A DNA stretch of 64,000 nt from Limisphaera sp049537155 (GCF_049537155.1 NZ_JBMVQZ010000003.1:1-64000), one strand, 5' to 3'. Counted from the first letter of the stretch, positions 51,853-61,276 are shown. The notes: a model not told the origin generated them from the letters alone. Translations and numbers: made by a program.

Positions 51853-53937
51853 TCAAGGGTCTGCAGCGCGCCAGCGCCAGCCCGTCCCCTCCCGCACCCG
51901 CCAGCGGTCCTCGTACAGGCCGATGCGATCAAAAGGAATGTGTGCCACGCCCAACCGCTGTGCCGCGGCGGGATCCCACTGCAAACGCCCATCCGGACTC
52001 GCCGCGAAGGCCGTCTCTTCCGGATGCTCCGCGTTGGCCTCCACCCGAACAGCCGACGACGGGCGCAACAGCAGCCGCGGACAACGCACCGTCACATTGC
52101 TCCGCACCAGGTTGGCATCCGCATCGGCCTCCAAAGCGGCCAGTTCGGGATACCGCCGCAGGTAAAGTTCCCGATCGATCCGCGCCGTGTGCCAGGCGTT
52201 GCTGGCAAAGCGCTGCCAGCGCGGGTCGCCCCAGGGCGTGAAACTCACCGCCACGGGCGTGTCCACGAAAAGATTGCCCTCGATCCGGTTGTCCTTCCCC
52301 CCGTGGATCTGCACGCCGCCGAAGTGCGTATCCTGCGGGCCGCAACGTTGGAACACGTTCCCGTAGACCAGGACACCGCTGATCGCATCGTCCAACCGGA
52401 TGGCCGCCCTCATCCGGTGGCCGCGATTCGCCGGGTCCTCGCCCGGACCGAGATCATGCCAGTAATTGAACCGGAACACGTTCCCGCGATAGGTGGGGTC
52501 GCCCCACATGTCCGCCGCCCCCTGATCATCCGACTCCAGTACCACCCGGAAGGCCTCGTTGTACTCCACCACATGATCGTTGCCTTCCACCCGAATCGCG
52601 CTGCTGGCCAGGTCGTGAAAGAGATTGTGCCGGATGTGGTGCCCCACGCCGTCCACCCAGATCCCCGGGGTATACGTGTGATCCACCCGCGAGAGATGAG
52701 CAAACCGGCAGTTCTCCACCCGATGCGCCCCGGGCTCCAGGCGTCGCCTGTCCCCGCCCGACAACCACACACCGGCCCGGCCCAGCTGCTCAAAATCACA
52801 CGATACCACCGCGTGCCCGCGCCCCCCGCGGATCTCCAGGCCCATGCCACCCAGATTGCGCCACCGGCACCCCTCGAATCGCACGTCTTCGCCCCCGATC
52901 ACCACCACGCCGTCCCCGGCACCACACTCGAACCGCAGCCCCTCGAAACGAACATGCGACACCTCCCGCAATTCCAGAAACGGCCCCGCCGCACAGGACA
53001 ACTCCACCACCGCAGTGTGCGGATCCGACGGTGGCCAGAACACCACGCACCCGCGCCGGCGGTCCATCCACCATTCCCCCGGCTCGTCCAGCTCGCTCAG
53101 GGCGTGCACGACCCGAAACCGCTGCCCTTGGCGAAACCCGTACCGGTGCCACGGCCGCGCCAGATGAATCTCCCGCAGCTCCGGATCCACGCGCTCCACC
53201 TTCTCGTAGGAATCCGCCCAATCCCAAAACCAGTAGCCGTACAACCACAGCTCCGGTTCCCCCAACCAGCGCAGCAGCCGATCGTCAGCAAACCGAAACC
53301 GACCCTCAGGAGAGCCGGGCCGGCCATCCCACGCCTGCAGCGTCCGCGGCTCCGCAACGGCGCCCGTCCGCGCAAAACCTCGATTCGGCCAACCCGCCAT
53401 CGGCAGCGGCCGGCCGTCAAAGAAGAGTTCCATCACCGGATGGGTCCGAAAGCCACGGCCGCTGCCGAATCCGCCCAGCTCCAGCGGCGGTAAATGGGTC
53501 ACCCCCACCGCCCGCAGGTCGCATTCAAGGACATGCGCCCGCGCCACCTCCGGCAGCCGCTCCCGCACCGGCGACTCCTCCACGGGACGAAACGACCGAA
53601 GACGCACCCCGCCGAACAGCCGTGCCTCACCCGGACCGGCCGCCCGATAGACCACCGGCCGGCCCGGCTCGCCCGAGTCTTCCCGTGTCAGAACCACCGG
53701 TTCGCCAACCGCGTATTCCCCCGCGTGAATCCGCACCTCCACGCCATCCGCCGGCAGCCCGCCGGTACGTTTCAACTCCCGCACCGCCGCTCGCGCACCT
53801 TCCAACGTCCGCAGGGGCTGCGCCGCCGTGCCCGGATGCTGATCGTCGCCCGCCGGTGACACGTGCAGGACCAGCGGGGCAGCCGTCGCCCAGCTCACGC
53901 ATCCCGCCACCAGTCCCACCATGCAAATCGATTTCAT
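51853..53937 (-). CDS. Secreted right-handed parallel beta-helix protein
   Basis: 694 residues from the ATG at 53937 (GGGAGA upstream). Signal peptide MKSICMVGLVAGCVSWATA. The opening LHVSPAGDDQHPGTAAQPLRTLEGARAAVRELKRTGGLP is the usual start of secreted pectate-lyase-like beta-helix proteins. Repeated coils follow (VRFEGLRFECGAGDGVVVIGG, IRHNLFHDLASSAIRVEGNDHVVEYNEAF, GVLVYGNVFQRCG, NRIEGNLFVDTPVAVSF). Related proteins bind or cleave polysaccharides; the catalytic residues cannot be placed by reading. It is divergent from the TonB receptor gene, which may point to a glycan uptake link. Confidence 0.82.
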   Translation of the reverse strand: MKSICMVGLVAGCVSWATAAPLVLHVSPAGDDQHPGTAAQPLRTLEGARAAVRELKRTGGLPADGVEVRIHAGEYAVGEPVVLTREDSGEPGRPVVYRAAGPGEARLFGGVRLRSFRPVEESPVRERLPEVARAHVLECDLRAVGVTHLPPLELGGFGSGRGFRTHPVMELFFDGRPLPMAGWPNRGFARTGAVAEPRTLQAWDGRPGSPEGRFRFADDRLLRWLGEPELWLYGYWFWDWADSYEKVERVDPELREIHLARPWHRYGFRQGQRFRVVHALSELDEPGEWWMDRRRGCVVFWPPSDPHTAVVELSCAAGPFLELREVSHVRFEGLRFECGAGDGVVVIGGEDVRFEGCRWRNLGGMGLEIRGGRGHAVVSCDFEQLGRAGVWLSGGDRRRLEPGAHRVENCRFAHLSRVDHTYTPGIWVDGVGHHIRHNLFHDLASSAIRVEGNDHVVEYNEAFRVVLESDDQGAADMWGDPTYRGNVFRFNYWHDLGPGEDPANRGHRMRAAIRLDDAISGVLVYGNVFQRCGPQDTHFGGVQIHGGKDNRIEGNLFVDTPVAVSFTPWGDPRWQRFASNAWHTARIDRELYLRRYPELAALEADADANLVRSNVTVRCPRLLLRPSSAVRVEANAEHPEETAFAASPDGRLQWDPAAAQRLGVAHIPFDRIGLYEDRWRVREGTGWRWRAADP

Positions 53938-54108
53938 TCTCCCACTGCTGTCCGGCCTCGACCGGGGTTGCCCCCGCGCCACCGCACCCTGCCCGCCCCG
54001 CCACGCCGGTGCAAGCCGAACCGGGCAATCGCCCGACACTGCAACCGACCGACAAAAAATCGCAACCCACCGCAAGCGCCCGCCCGGCGCATCCCTATAC
54101 TGGCTGGC

Positions 54109-56253
54109 ATGACACACGCGATTGTGAAGCGGACCGAACCCAACTCGTCTGGCGCTCTTGCCTTGGCGGTACTCGCCGGATGGACCGGCCTGTATCCGGC
54201 AACCGCGCAGGAACAAGCCATTCCCGGCACGCTGCCACCGGTCATCGTCCGCGGCATCGTCCCGGCCGAGGGTGCCCTGCCTGATGTACGGGACACCCAC
54301 GTTTACCAGGGCAAGAAAACCTCCGTGGCGGTTCTGGACGTCCTCCCGCCGGTGGCCAACAACAACTATCGGGAAGCCTTCTCCCTCCTGCCCGGATTGC
54401 TGGTCTCCGAGATGGCCACGCCAGGCCATGTGAACCTGAACTACCGGGGCATCGGAGATCCGCACGAATCCGAGTACCTCCTCACCCTTCAGGACGGCGT
54501 GCCGATCTCCTCGGACTGGCTGGGCTACAGCACCGCCTACTACACGCCTCCCCTCGAGAGCGTCCAACGCGTGGAACTGATTCGCGGTGGGTCCGCCCTG
54601 CTTTACGGTCCCCAGCCGGGCCCGGTTTTGAACTACGTCACGGCCGACCCCGCCGCCGCAACTTCCTTCGAACTCGACACGCGACACCTGGCCGGTTCCC
54701 GGGGACTCTATTCAACCTACACGCGATTGTCCGGCACACTTTCGGACGTGGGCTATCTGGCCGGTTTCCACCATCGCCAAAGCGATGGCTTCCGCGACGC
54801 CAACTCGGATTATTCCGTCTTCCAGGGCCAGGCGAAGATCGTGGTCCCGCTGAACGCCGGGTGGAACCTGCGCCTGGACTTCTACGGGTATTCCTCCGAA
54901 GCAGGTGAACCGGGCCGGTTGAGCCTGGCAGAATACCGGGCCGACCGCGAGCAGACGGTCAAACCTCTGGACCGCCTCTTCGTCGAGCGCTACGTCCCGA
55001 GCCTGACCCTTGAAGGGTCCCTGGCAAACCAAACGCGCCTGACGGTCAAGACCTGGGCCGGCCATCAGGACCGCCTCAGCCGCCGCCAGAACGGTTCCGG
55101 CACCTTCATGAACCTGGATCAGCAGATCTTCGATTTCGCCGGCCTGGACACGCGCATGCGCCACGACTGGCTCGCCGGCGGAGGCGAACATCAGTTCACG
55201 GGCGGCCTCGTGTTGTACGCCGCCAGCAGCCCGCGCAGCCGCGAACGTGCACCAGGGCTGGGCACCAGCCTGCACGGGGAACCCCGGTTCGATCTGGACC
55301 GTCACTCGCTATACGGCGCCCTTTTCGCGGAGAATTGTTTCCAGTGGGGACGGTGGGGCCTGATCCCGGCCTTCCGCCTCGAGCTGCTCGAAACGTCCGT
55401 CGAGGAGAACTTCAACCAGGAGGTCACCCGGCCCCTGATGGATGAAACGTTCCGTCGGGCCGTGCCCCTCTTCGGCCTGGGCATCACCTGGGACGTGCAC
55501 GAGTCCCATCGCTGGTACGCCAACGTTTCCCAAGGATATCGTCCACCCCGCTATGACGACCTGGTCAATCCCACCAGCAACACCCAGCAGGCTCCGGCGG
55601 ACCTCGAAGAAGGCCGCACCCTCACGCTCGAAACGGGTCTCCGGGGCAACCTTCGCAACTGGCTGGCCTACGACACCAGCGTGTTCTGGACCGACTACGA
55701 CGGGGTGATCGAAAACCGTGATCTGGGCGGGGGCAACTTCGAACGCTCCAACTCCGGACAGGCGCGCCACTACGGGTGGGAAACGAGTCTCGAGTTCCAG
55801 CCGGTTTCGTTCGTCGAATCCCTGACGGCCGCTCCGGTGGATCCTGCCTGGGGGAGCTGGACCTGGTTCGGCAGCTTCGCCCTCCTGCACGCCGAGTTTA
55901 CCGGCGGGCGCAACGACGGACGCACGCCGGCCTACGCACCGGACTTCATCCTGAAAACCGGCCTGATCGGGCGATGGAACGATCGTCTCAAGATCGCCCT
56001 TGTCGGGACGTACGTGGACGCCATGTACTGGCAGGACAGCAACCAGCCGGGAAGCGTGGGCCTGGATCGCATACCGGACTTTGCCGTCTGGGATCTAACC
56101 GCCGAAGCCGCGGTTTACCGGGACCAGGTCCGTCTGCTGGCCGGGATCCAGAACGTGTTCGATCGGGAGTACTTCTCCCGGGTTCGCAGCGACGGGATCG
56201 AGCCCATGCCGGGGCGGAACTTCTACATCGGCTTGCGTGTACGGTGGTTCTGA
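54109..56253 (+). CDS. TonB-dependent outer-membrane receptor (FecA-like)
   Basis: 714 residues. After a signal sequence (SSGALALAVLAGWTGLYPATAQ) comes the plug domain (about 55-180) with NYREAFSLLPGLLVSEMATP, LQDGVPISSDWLGY and VQRVELIRGGSALLYGPQPG. A 22-strand barrel follows, ending DREYFSRVRSDGIEPMPGRNFYIGLRVRWF with a terminal Phe. No N-terminal STN signalling domain. The substrate is probably a siderophore-like or metal complex or an oligosaccharide; it cannot be read. The ATG at 54109 follows TATACT (54096-54101) by only seven bases, so the transcript could be nearly leaderless. A TonB gene is not in the window. Confidence 0.92.
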   Translation: MTHAIVKRTEPNSSGALALAVLAGWTGLYPATAQEQAIPGTLPPVIVRGIVPAEGALPDVRDTHVYQGKKTSVAVLDVLPPVANNNYREAFSLLPGLLVSEMATPGHVNLNYRGIGDPHESEYLLTLQDGVPISSDWLGYSTAYYTPPLESVQRVELIRGGSALLYGPQPGPVLNYVTADPAAATSFELDTRHLAGSRGLYSTYTRLSGTLSDVGYLAGFHHRQSDGFRDANSDYSVFQGQAKIVVPLNAGWNLRLDFYGYSSEAGEPGRLSLAEYRADREQTVKPLDRLFVERYVPSLTLEGSLANQTRLTVKTWAGHQDRLSRRQNGSGTFMNLDQQIFDFAGLDTRMRHDWLAGGGEHQFTGGLVLYAASSPRSRERAPGLGTSLHGEPRFDLDRHSLYGALFAENCFQWGRWGLIPAFRLELLETSVEENFNQEVTRPLMDETFRRAVPLFGLGITWDVHESHRWYANVSQGYRPPRYDDLVNPTSNTQQAPADLEEGRTLTLETGLRGNLRNWLAYDTSVFWTDYDGVIENRDLGGGNFERSNSGQARHYGWETSLEFQPVSFVESLTAAPVDPAWGSWTWFGSFALLHAEFTGGRNDGRTPAYAPDFILKTGLIGRWNDRLKIALVGTYVDAMYWQDSNQPGSVGLDRIPDFAVWDLTAEAAVYRDQVRLLAGIQNVFDREYFSRVRSDGIEPMPGRNFYIGLRVRWF

Positions 56254-56304
56254 AGGTCTTGAAACGCCGCACCCTTCCGGCAGGTTCGCCATACCCCGGA
56301 ACCG

Positions 56305-56339
56305 GGGCCGCGGCGGGCGCTCCCAGCGCCCCGCGGCCC
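56305..56339. terminator. Strong GC hairpin between TonB receptor and convergent small gene
   Basis: GGGCCGCGG (56305-56313) pairs with CCGCGGCCC (56331-56339), extended by GGCGCT/AGCGCC around a three-base loop. It abuts the stop of the minus-strand gene. No T-tract on either strand, so any termination is inferred from position. Confidence 0.4.
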
Positions 56340-56684
56340 TCATGGTTCTCCCTCGCCCGCACCGCCGCCCTCGGCCGCACCCGGGCGGATCTCCTTCACA
56401 GTCTTCGGTAACGGTTTGCCGTGGTAGGGCGAGTGCAAATTAAAGTAAATCCCGCACAGCGGGCGATCCGTGTCCGACACACTCAGGATCACCGTCACGT
56501 GCTTGTCCAAGGCAATGCCGTGGCGCATCCCCGGACCCCGGTTCTGATACGCCTGAATCGCCCGCGAAACCAACGAACGCAGGGCCCGCTCGAAATCCGG
56601 CGTGGGGCGTTCCAAGCAAACCACAAATCGGTCGTACGCACGGACCGCCTCTTCCATCTCCGGTTTGAAATCATCCACCGTCAC
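56340..56684 (-). CDS. Hypothetical small cytoplasmic protein
   Basis: 114 residues from a GTG (internal Met at about residue 10 is the alternative). The first 95 residues look like a compact alpha/beta domain (MEEAVRAYDRFVVCLERPTP, LRSLVSRAIQAYQNRG, HVTVILSVSDTDRPLCGIYFNLHSPYH). The tail is Gly/Glu-rich. No signal peptide, membrane span or motif that I recognise. It sits downstream of yggS on the same strand, 95 bases away, and could be in that transcript. Confidence 0.55.
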   Translation of the reverse strand: MTVDDFKPEMEEAVRAYDRFVVCLERPTPDFERALRSLVSRAIQAYQNRGPGMRHGIALDKHVTVILSVSDTDRPLCGIYFNLHSPYHGKPLPKTVKEIRPGAAEGGGAGEGEP

Positions 56685-56779
56685 AATGCCAGATTAAACG
56701 CGACCGGCCGAAACTCAAGCGGCCGGCCCGCGGGTCCCGCCCCGATCCCCACCACCGGCCGCGCCTGCGACGGGACGTT

Positions 56780-57523
56780 TCAATCGCCCGTCCCTCCCGC
56801 ACCCTCCTCCCCGCCCCCGGCACGCACCGCCGGCGTGCGCGGCCCGAACAACACCGTCCCCAGCCGCACCATCGTCGCACCCTCCTCCACCGCCACCTCG
56901 AAATCCCCGCTCATGCCCATGCTCAGATGCGGCAACGACACCCCCAGCCGCTGTTCACACGCCTCCTTCAACTCCCGCAACCGCCGGAAATACGGCCGCA
57001 CGCGTTCCGGATCCGGCGACCACGGCGGCACCGTCATCAGCCCCTGCAGCTCCAACCGCGACAGGCCGTTCAGCGCCTCCAGTTCCTCCAACAACCGCTC
57101 CGGTGCGTAACCGAACTTGCTCGATTCCCCCGCCACGTTCACCTCCAGCAGGACCGGCACCCGCCGACCCGCCTGCTCGGCCCGACGCTGGATCTCCGTG
57201 GCCACCTTCAAACTGTCCACACTCTGAATCATTTCAAACAACCCCACCGCCTCCCGCACCTTGTTGGTCTGCAGGTGACCGATCAGATGCCAGCGGGCTG
57301 ATCCCGGACAGAGCGGGATCTTCGCCCGCGCCTCCTGCACGCGGTTCTCACCGAACACCCGCAGTCCACACGCCAGCGCGGCTTCCACCGCCGCGGGCGG
57401 ATGCGTCTTGGTCACCGCCACGATGAGCACCTCCGCCGGATCCCGTCCCGCCCGCTCGCACGCCCTGCGGATTCGCGATTGCACCTCTGCCAGATTCGCA
57501 CCGATGCGCTCGGCCCAGTCCAT
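56780..57523 (-). CDS. yggS: YggS-family PLP homeostasis protein
   Basis: 247 residues. A PLP-binding barrel without known catalytic activity that maintains pyridoxal-phosphate balance. The PLP lysine is in LIVAVTKTHPP (about 36). FGENRVQEARAKI, WHLIGHLQTNKV, VNVAGESSKFGY, LQGLMTVPPW and LSMGMSGDFEVAVEEGATMVRLGTVLFG are diagnostic. The ATG at 57523 matches the family start. The C-terminus has a Gly/Glu-rich extension. It is divergent from cbiM with 162 bases between them. Confidence 0.93.
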   Translation of the reverse strand: MDWAERIGANLAEVQSRIRRACERAGRDPAEVLIVAVTKTHPPAAVEAALACGLRVFGENRVQEARAKIPLCPGSARWHLIGHLQTNKVREAVGLFEMIQSVDSLKVATEIQRRAEQAGRRVPVLLEVNVAGESSKFGYAPERLLEELEALNGLSRLELQGLMTVPPWSPDPERVRPYFRRLRELKEACEQRLGVSLPHLSMGMSGDFEVAVEEGATMVRLGTVLFGPRTPAVRAGGGEEGAGGTGD

Positions 57524-57685
57524 GGCACCGATCCTATCGCCCGGCACCCGCTGCGCAAAGCGCGCAGGCTCGCGCGCCGCCGGCCCGGCCGGGCGCTGCC
57601 GGGCATCGTTGACGCCCCGCCGGACCGGGTGTTACGTTGCCACCGGCCCATATGAAACCGTCCGGGCCGCGCGAAGGAAACGAGC

Positions 57686-58660
57686 ATGCATATCCCGGAC
57701 AACTTCCTGGATCCGAAGACCGCACTTGTCACCTCGGCCCTGGCCGCCGGCGCGGTCGGCCTGGCGTTGCACCGCGCCCAGCGGGACCTGCCGCCCGCCC
57801 GTGTGCCTTTGCTGGGCCTGGGCGCCGCATTCATCTTTGCCGCGCAGATGATCAATTTCCCGGTCGTGGCAGGAACCTCCGGACACCTGGTGGGCGGGGT
57901 GCTTGTGGCCTCTCTTTTGGGACCGGCGGCGGCGGTGGTGGTCATGACGGCGGTGCTGGTCGTGCAATGTTTCCTGTTTGCCGACGGCGGCGTCACCGCT
58001 CTCGGCGCGAACATCCTCAACATGGGTGTGGTGGGAGCCGTGGGAGGCTGGTGCGCCGCCCAGGCGGTCGTGCGGGTGGTGCCCGGCATGGCCGGCCGCG
58101 TCGCAGCCGTGGCCTTCGGCGGCTGGTTTTCCATGGTCCTGGCCGCCGCGGCCTGCGCGTGCGAACTGGCTGCGTCCGGCACCGTCCGACTTTCCCTGGC
58201 CCTGCCCGCCCTGACCGGCATCCACGCGCTCATCGGCCTCGGCGAAGGCCTGATCAGCGCCCTCGTCTTCTCCACCGTGGCCAGGCTCCGGCCGGAACTC
58301 CTTTCACACGCGGCTCCCGTCTCGCGGTCCGGCCGGGCCCGCGATCTGTGGACCTGGGGTCTGACGGTGTCGTTCGCCCTGGCCGTGCTGCTGGCCCCCT
58401 GGGCGTCGAGTTGGCCGGACGGTCTGGAGAAGGTGGCCGAGCACCTCGGCTTTGCCGATCGTGCCACTGCTCATCTCCCGGCCCCCATGCCCGATTATTC
58501 GGTGCCCGGCATGAGCCATACGGTCCTCACCGTCGCTTTGGCCGGGGTCACCGGAACGCTCGTCGTTCTGCTCCTTGCCCTCCTGCTCGGCCGTTGGCTC
58601 GTTCGCCCGGCCTCCGGCCCCCAAGCCGGTCAGCCCGCTTCTCAACGTCGCACCCCGTGA
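57686..58660 (+). CDS. cbiM: ECF nickel/cobalt transporter substrate-binding subunit CbiM fused to CbiN-like (PDGLE) domain
   Basis: 324 residues. Residues 1-205 are CbiM/NikM: the metal-coordinating N-terminus MHIPDNFLDP (Met1, His2), AGTSGHLVGGVL, and LFADGGVTALGANILNMGVVGAVGG. Residues 220-324 have two membrane spans flanking the periplasmic PDGLEKVAEHLGF motif, typical of CbiN or NikN-like partners, so M and N are fused. The complex imports Ni2+ or Co2+ with CbiQ and CbiO; the metal cannot be decided from sequence. AAGGAAAC before the ATG sets the start. No cobalamin or nickel riboswitch was recognised upstream. Confidence 0.9.
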   Translation: MHIPDNFLDPKTALVTSALAAGAVGLALHRAQRDLPPARVPLLGLGAAFIFAAQMINFPVVAGTSGHLVGGVLVASLLGPAAAVVVMTAVLVVQCFLFADGGVTALGANILNMGVVGAVGGWCAAQAVVRVVPGMAGRVAAVAFGGWFSMVLAAAACACELAASGTVRLSLALPALTGIHALIGLGEGLISALVFSTVARLRPELLSHAAPVSRSGRARDLWTWGLTVSFALAVLLAPWASSWPDGLEKVAEHLGFADRATAHLPAPMPDYSVPGMSHTVLTVALAGVTGTLVVLLLALLLGRWLVRPASGPQAGQPASQRRTP

Positions 58661-58673
58661 ACGGTGTGTCCTC

Positions 58674-59297
58674 ATGAGACCGCGCCTGCCGCTGTACCCC
58701 GATCATTGTCACCCGCCGCGGCACACTGCGGTCCATCGTTGGCCGGCCGAATATAAACTGGCCGGCGCCGCCGTTGTCCTGGTCGGCATCGCGCTCCAGC
58801 CGGGCTTTTCCCCGTTTTGGTTCCTGCCGCTCTGGGCGGGGCTGGTCGCACTCGGGCGGGCAGCCGGCGTGCCGTTCGCACTCGTGCTGCGACGGATCCT
58901 GTGGCTCTCCCCCCTGATCGCCGGGGTGGCTCTGGCAGGCGCCTGGCAACCCGCCGGAGGGCCCGGCTGGCAGGTCCTCACCTTGAAAAGCATCACCAGC
59001 CTGTGGACCGTCATCCTGATGGCCCACACCACCCCGTTCCCGGAAGTGCTCCGCGTCCTGCGCCGATTGCGCGTGCCCCATCTGCTGATCACCACGCTGG
59101 CACTCATGCACCGATACCTCTTCGTGCTGACGCAGGAAGCCGAACGCATGCAACGCGCCCGAGCCGCACGAACCTTCCAACCCCGGGCCACCCGGCTCTG
59201 GCGGCTTCAGGCCTCCGTGGTGGCCCGCCTGTTCATCCGCGCCAGCGAACGCGCCACGCGCATCTACCAGGCCATGCTGGCCCGAGGCTGGTCATGA
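58674..59297 (+). CDS. cbiQ: ECF transporter transmembrane subunit CbiQ
   Basis: 207 residues with about five membrane spans. The coupling helices that contact the ATPase carry RVLRRLRVPHLLITTLALMHRYLFVLTQEAERMQRARAART and ASERATRIYQAMLARGW, with the conserved Ala-Arg-Gly ending. Start at 58674, 13 bases after cbiM. An N-terminal basic segment (RPLPLYPDH-like) is short for the family. The stop overlaps the cbiO ATG (ATGA), so stoichiometric co-translation is expected. Confidence 0.9.
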   Translation: MRPRLPLYPDHCHPPRHTAVHRWPAEYKLAGAAVVLVGIALQPGFSPFWFLPLWAGLVALGRAAGVPFALVLRRILWLSPLIAGVALAGAWQPAGGPGWQVLTLKSITSLWTVILMAHTTPFPEVLRVLRRLRVPHLLITTLALMHRYLFVLTQEAERMQRARAARTFQPRATRLWRLQASVVARLFIRASERATRIYQAMLARGWS

Positions 59298-60070
59298 CCC
59301 CCGCCATCGAGATCCGGAACCTTCGATACCGCTACCACGACGGGACCGAGGCCCTGCGCGGCGTCAGCCTGCGCATCCAACCGGACGAGTGCGTCGGCCT
59401 GCTCGGCCCCAACGGCTCCGGCAAATCCACCCTCCTGCTCCATCTCAACGGCATCCTCCCGGAGGAGGGCCCCCCGGAGGGAACCGTCCTCGTCTTCGGC
59501 CGGCCCGTCGTCCCGGAAAATCTGCCCCTCATCCGGCGACAGGTCGGCCTCCTGTTTCAGGATCCGGACGATCAGCTCTTCTGTCCCACCGTGGCGGATG
59601 ACGTCGCTTTCGGCCCCCAACAGCTCGGCCTGCCGGAACCCGAGATCCGAGCCCGCGTGCAACGTGCCCTGGCCGCGGTGAGCCTGGAGGCCCTGGCCGA
59701 TCGCCCCACTCATCACCTGAGTCACGGGGAAAAACGGCGGGCCTGTCTGGCCGGATTGCTCGCGTATGAACCGGCCCTTCTGGTGCTGGACGAACCCACC
59801 AGCGGCCTCGACCCGCGCGGCCGCAGAGAATTCAAATCCCTGCTCCGCCGGTTGCCCGGCACCAAGCTCATCGCCACACACGACCTCGAACTCGTGGTCG
59901 AGCTCTGCCCGCGCTGCATCCTCCTCGACGAGGGCCGCGTGGTGGCCGACGGCTCCACGGTGGAACTCCTCAACAACGAACCACTGATGCTGGCACACGG
60001 CCTCGAACGACCCCACATCCTGCTCCACACCCATCCCCATCCGTCCCATGTGGAACCCCGAACCGCTTGA
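59294..60070 (+). CDS. cbiO: ECF transporter ATP-binding subunit CbiO
   Basis: 258 residues. Walker A GPNGSGKSTLL, Q-loop LLFQDPDDQLFCPTV (the DPDDQ form is typical of ECF ATPases), signature LSHGEKRRACLAGLL, Walker B LLVLDEPTSGLDP and the switch His in IATHDLELV. It hydrolyses ATP to drive Ni/Co uptake with CbiM(N) and CbiQ. The start overlaps cbiQ, and the 3' end overlaps the msrC start by 23 bases. The C-terminus is His-rich (ILLHTHPHPSH), which may be a metal-sensing tail. Confidence 0.93.
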   Translation: MTPAIEIRNLRYRYHDGTEALRGVSLRIQPDECVGLLGPNGSGKSTLLLHLNGILPEEGPPEGTVLVFGRPVVPENLPLIRRQVGLLFQDPDDQLFCPTVADDVAFGPQQLGLPEPEIRARVQRALAAVSLEALADRPTHHLSHGEKRRACLAGLLAYEPALLVLDEPTSGLDPRGRREFKSLLRRLPGTKLIATHDLELVVELCPRCILLDEGRVVADGSTVELLNNEPLMLAHGLERPHILLHTHPHPSHVEPRTA

Positions 60071-60608
60071 GTCGTTCCCCAAGCCGGTCCTGTACGAGCG
60101 TTTGGCCGGGGCGTTGGAAGAACTCCTTCGTGGCGAACGCGACTTCCTCGCCAACGCCGCCAACACCGCCGCCCTCCTCTACCACAGCCTGCCGGACGTC
60201 AACTGGGTCGGCCTCTACCGTTGGCTGGACAACGAACTGGTCCTGGGCCCCTTTCAAGGCAAGCCCGCCTGCGTCCGCATCCCGATCGGACGCGGCGTCT
60301 GCGGCACCGCCGCCGCACAACGCAAGACCCTCGTCGTACCCGACGTGCACGCCTTCCCCGGCCATATCGCCTGCGATCCCGCCTCACGCTCCGAGATCGT
60401 CATCCCCCTCCTGCTCGGCCCTGATCTCGTCGGCGTTTGGGACATGGACAGCCCCCAACCCGCGCGCTTCGACCAAACCGACCGCGCCGGGCTCGAACGG
60501 CTCATGCAGATCCTCCTCCGCGCTTCTTTTTCCCCAAAATCCCCGCCAGCCCACGAGGGCCCAACCGAAAACCCTCCCCACACCCGACCGTCCATAAACC
60601 GGCCATGA
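60048..60608 (+). CDS. msrC: GAF-type free methionine-(R)-sulfoxide reductase
   Basis: 186 residues. fRMsr reduces free Met-(R)-sulfoxide with thioredoxin. The three conserved cysteines are present: Cys75 (PACVRIPIG), Cys85 (GVCGTAA) and Cys109 (HIACDPASRSEIVIPL). The GAF opening VNWVGLYRWLDNELVLGPFQG is diagnostic. The C-terminal 35 residues are a Pro-rich extension beyond the domain. The start lies inside cbiO and the stop overlaps the next methyltransferase ATG, so it belongs to the cbiMQO transcript. A role in oxidative stress linked to metal uptake is inference. Confidence 0.9.
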   Translation: MWNPEPLESFPKPVLYERLAGALEELLRGERDFLANAANTAALLYHSLPDVNWVGLYRWLDNELVLGPFQGKPACVRIPIGRGVCGTAAAQRKTLVVPDVHAFPGHIACDPASRSEIVIPLLLGPDLVGVWDMDSPQPARFDQTDRAGLERLMQILLRASFSPKSPPAHEGPTENPPHTRPSINRP

Positions 60609-61276
60609 AACGTGTCCTCGAACCCGAACTCATGACCGAGCCCGAGCAGGCCCGCGCCTACGCCGAGGCCGACTTTGCCGAGCCCCACAGCCGTTACATC
60701 GAGCTCTTCCTCCAAAAATTTCCGGACCGCCCGGAACGCGCACGGGTCCTGGACCTCGGTTGCGGCCCCGGCGACGTCACGCGGCGCCTGGCCCGTGCCT
60801 GCCCCGGCTACCAGATCGTCGCCGTGGACGGCTCCCCCGCCATGCTGCGCCTGGCCCGTCGCCTCACCGCACGTGAACCGGACCTCCGGGACCGGATCCA
60901 TTATCGCAAAGGTTACCTGCCAAAGGCGCGCATTCCGCGCGGTCCCTACGATGTCATCCTGGCCACAAGCTTCCTGCACCACCTGGCGGATCCCATGATC
61001 CTCTGGCAGGCCGTGCGGAAATACGGCCGCACCGGCACCATCGTCCTGGTGGCGGACCTCTGCCGACCCCGCACGCCCGCACACGCACGCCGACTCGTCG
61101 AACGTTACGCCGCGGGCGAACCCGCCGTACTGCGCCGCGACTTCCATCGCTCGCTCCTGGCCGCCTTCACACCGGCCGAAGTCCGGGCCCAGCTCCAAAA
61201 GGCCAACCTCGGCGAACTTTCTGTGGAAGTCATCAGCGACCGGCACCTCCTCGTCAGCGGGCGGTTGCACGGCTGA
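60605..61276 (+). CDS. Class I SAM-dependent methyltransferase
   Basis: 223 residues. Motif I VLDLGCGPGDVTRRLA (about 48-63), motif II IVAVDGSPAMLRLAR, and motif IV-like YDVILATSFLHHLADP, in the style of UbiE/COQ5-type or trans-aconitate-type small-molecule methyltransferases. The substrate is unknown. ATG overlaps the msrC stop (ATGA). It is the fifth and last gene of the overlapping cbiM-cbiQ-cbiO-msrC run, after which there is a 91-base gap. Confidence 0.85.
   Translation: MKRVLEPELMTEPEQARAYAEADFAEPHSRYIELFLQKFPDRPERARVLDLGCGPGDVTRRLARACPGYQIVAVDGSPAMLRLARRLTAREPDLRDRIHYRKGYLPKARIPRGPYDVILATSFLHHLADPMILWQAVRKYGRTGTIVLVADLCRPRTPAHARRLVERYAAGEPAVLRRDFHRSLLAAFTPAEVRAQLQKANLGELSVEVISDRHLLVSGRLHG

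Noticed and set aside
57524..57685. Searched for a cobalamin or NiCo riboswitch upstream of cbiM
   Set aside because: No B12-box-like or conserved multi-stem element was recognised in the 162 bases; only a weak promoter-like TTGACG is present.
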